Assembly (NCBI RefSeq): GCF_001294645.1
Contig: NZ_CP011868.1
Span: 5,890,001 to 5,954,000, forward strand
From: Pseudonocardia sp. HH130629-09
GTDB lineage: Bacteria > Actinomycetota > Actinomycetes > Mycobacteriales > Pseudonocardiaceae
Length of the DNA stretch: 64,000 nucleotides
Reading direction: 5' to 3'
The notes under the pieces were generated by a model. It had not been told where the DNA came from. It worked only from the letters and a program-made list of their open reading frames with translations, and did not search any database. Positions within the stretch are counted from its first letter, which is position 1; every line of letters begins with the position of its first letter. Position numbers and translations under genes: made by a program. Below are positions 62,410 through 64,000 of the stretch, in pieces.

Positions 62410-63781
62410 GGTCGGCCTCGATCGCGTACGCGAGCTCCAGCAGCGTCCGCTCGTCGCCGACCGGGGTCTGCAGGTGCACCCCCACCGGAAGCCCGCCCGC
62501 CGTCGCACCGGCGGGCAGTGCGACCGCCGGCGCCCCGGCGACGTTGGCGAGCGGGGTGAACGCGACGTAGTCCAGCAGCCGGGCGGTGAGCTGCTCGATC
62601 GGCACCGTCGGCGCGAGCCACCCGATCTCCGGCGGGGTGTGCGCGAGCACCGGGGAGAGCAGCACGTCGTGCCGGGTGAACAGCTCGGCGTGGGTCGCCG
62701 CGACCCGGCGCAGCCGGTGCAGGAACACCGGGGTGCGAGCCAGCGCGCGACGGTAGTGGTCGGCCAGACCGTGGGTCAGGCCGTCGAGACGGTGCGGGTC
62801 GAAGGTGCGCCCGTGCAGCAGCCGCCCGCCGGTGACCACGGAGAACGCGAGCAGTCCCCAGTAGTCGAGGAAGTCGTCGACGAACCGGGTCCCCACCCCG
62901 CTGTGGGCCGCGGACACCTCGTGACCCTGCTTCGCGAGCAGCTGGGCGACGGCGGTGACGGTCTCGCGGGTGTCGGCGTCGACCGCCGCCCCGGTGGGGG
63001 ACTCCAGCAGCAGTCCGACCCGCAGGCGTCGCCGGGCGGGGCCCTCGACCAGGCCCAGCGGTGGCAGCGCCGGGTTGCGGCGCCCCCGGTCGGCGGCGCC
63101 CAGGAACACTGCGGTGTCGCGGACCGAGCGGGACACCACGCCGTCGGCGACGAGGTCGATCGGCATCCGGGCGCCGGTCGCGTTCGGCGTGAGTCGCCCC
63201 CGCGAGGGCTTGAGCCCGACCAGCCCGCAGGCCGCGGCCGGGATGCGGATCGAGCCACCGCCGTCGTTGGCGTGGGCGAGCGGCACCACCCCGGCGGCGA
63301 CGAGCGCGGCCGCCCCGCCCGACGACGCGCCGGCCGAGAAGCGCGGGTCCCACGGATTGCGGGTCGGCTCGGCGTCGGCGAACTCGGTGGAGGCGTTCAG
63401 CCCGTACTCCGGCATCCGGGTCGTGCCCAGCAGGTCCAGCCCGCAGTCGAGCAGCTGCCGGGTCACCTCGGCGTGCTCGCGCGAGGGCGCCGGGACGAAC
63501 GCCCGGGTGCCGTGGCCCGCGGGCCAGCCCCGGACCTCGACGTTGTCCTTGACCAGCGTCGGCACCCCGGCCAGCGGGCCGTCGACGGCGCCGGTGACGG
63601 GGTCCGCGGTGCGGTCCAGGGCGAGGCCGTGCAGGTGCGGCTCGACCCGGGCGGCACGCGCGGCGACGGCCGCGTGCAGCTCGGCGGGCGCGACCTCACG
63701 GCGGCGCAGCCTCCCGGCGAGGGCGACGGCGTCGTCGTCGCCCAGGGCGTCGTCGGTGAACGCGTGCACGCGTCGGTCCAT
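62384..63781 (-). CDS. Amidase (amidase signature family)
   Basis: A 465-residue serine hydrolase. The catalytic triad is Lys78 (VPTLVKDN), the cis-Ser153 in SAGASSGGAAAL and the nucleophile Ser177 in HANDGGGSIRIPAA. The C-terminal part has the family motif TPLANVAGAPAVALPAG. It hydrolyses an amide to acid and ammonia in the cytosol; the substrate cannot be told from sequence. It converges on hpd, with which it shares a terminator. The ATG at 63781 is the first in frame. Confidence 0.92.
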   Translation of the reverse strand: MDRRVHAFTDDALGDDDAVALAGRLRRREVAPAELHAAVAARAARVEPHLHGLALDRTADPVTGAVDGPLAGVPTLVKDNVEVRGWPAGHGTRAFVPAPSREHAEVTRQLLDCGLDLLGTTRMPEYGLNASTEFADAEPTRNPWDPRFSAGASSGGAAALVAAGVVPLAHANDGGGSIRIPAAACGLVGLKPSRGRLTPNATGARMPIDLVADGVVSRSVRDTAVFLGAADRGRRNPALPPLGLVEGPARRRLRVGLLLESPTGAAVDADTRETVTAVAQLLAKQGHEVSAAHSGVGTRFVDDFLDYWGLLAFSVVTGGRLLHGRTFDPHRLDGLTHGLADHYRRALARTPVFLHRLRRVAATHAELFTRHDVLLSPVLAHTPPEIGWLAPTVPIEQLTARLLDYVAFTPLANVAGAPAVALPAGATAGGLPVGVHLQTPVGDERTLLELAYAIEADRPWRRIQD

Positions 63782-63976
63782 GTCGGACGATCCTGCACCC
63801 CGCCCGTCCGCGTACGACGGGAGGCCCGGCCCGCCGCGGGTGGTGTCGCCTCCGTCACCACGGTGCCGTCGGGTGTGGAACAGTGCGCACGGTCACCATG
63901 TGGAGGACGCCACGCCCCCGCGGGTGGGGCAGGATGCAGGACGACACCGACGTCATCAGCGCCGAGGAGCATGCCC

Positions 63977-64000
63977 GTGAAGACCGAGGCAGCCGCCCCC
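63977..64000 (+). CDS. Start of a further gene, possibly a zinc alcohol dehydrogenase
   Basis: Only eight codons are visible, MKTEAAAP. GAGGAG lies 7 bases before this GTG; an ATG six bases upstream is the alternative. The start MKT-x-A-A is common in mycothiol- or NDMA-linked zinc alcohol dehydrogenases of actinobacteria, but this is too little sequence to identify the gene. Confidence 0.35.

Overview
The window is very GC-rich DNA from an actinomycete. Gene content suggests a Pseudonocardia-like member of the Pseudonocardiaceae. This is inferred from third-position G/C, the F420-type luciferase-like oxidoreductases, mycothiol-era actinobacterial families (DUF3040, DUF1707, DUF5318) and two gene blocks also found together in mycobacteria. 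No rRNA, tRNA or CRISPR array was recognised.

Layout. (1) 1-11.4 kb: a DUF3024 tail, a large unknown protein, cstA with its small partner, GTP-dependent pckG, an MFS efflux pump with divergent TetR regulator and twin operators, and small membrane proteins. (2) 12.3-20.6 kb: two GT2 glycosyltransferases, trmB, a bacterial nitric oxide synthase with a long extra N-terminus, a PaaI thioesterase, a NYN ribonuclease-like protein, an amidohydrolase and a sugar-lactone-oxidase-like flavoprotein. (3) 21.2-27.3 kb: small genes, and a single ORF that joins an AI-2E-type permease to an SDR/DUF2867 protein across a terminator-like hairpin. (4) 27.3-39.7 kb: the block dnaB, rplI, rpsR, ssb, rpsF, nfo, nudL, GT87, ponA, DUF5318, padR, ino1. 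It matches the mycobacterial Rv0046c-Rv0058 region in order and content, with a few extra or missing genes. (5) 40-44 kb: NlpC/P60 hydrolase, SDR, LysR, EamA and DUF1707 genes. (6) 44.07-48.70 kb: an insertion-sequence island. (7) 48.7-57.4 kb: a wrecked ppdK, an orphan PEP-synthase-like phosphohistidine protein, two acyl-CoA synthetases and two luciferase-like oxidoreductases. (8) 57.4-64 kb: WrbA, CsbD, CBS and carboxymuconolactone-decarboxylase-like genes, a Phe/Leu dehydrogenase plus HPPD operon for aromatic amino-acid breakdown, an amidase, and the first codons of a further gene.

The IS island is the most informative structure. Three elements (IS481, IS701, IS481) stand end to end and share CTAG target duplications. 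A fourth, IS5-type, element sits inside the first IS481 at codon 5 of its transposase and is flanked by ATT duplications. The chain interrupts what was a pyruvate phosphate dikinase gene. The IS701 transposase needs a -1 frameshift, and a heptamer plus hairpin of the programmed type lies exactly at the required place.

Metabolically, pckG, cstA and the ppdK remnant lie around the PEP-pyruvate node. The 49.7-57.4 kb genes look like a CoA-ester catabolic cluster whose phosphotransfer step used two separate proteins. Many genes begin 6-8 nt after a TANNNT hexamer, which suggests frequent leaderless transcription. Long perfect hairpins separate most transcription units.
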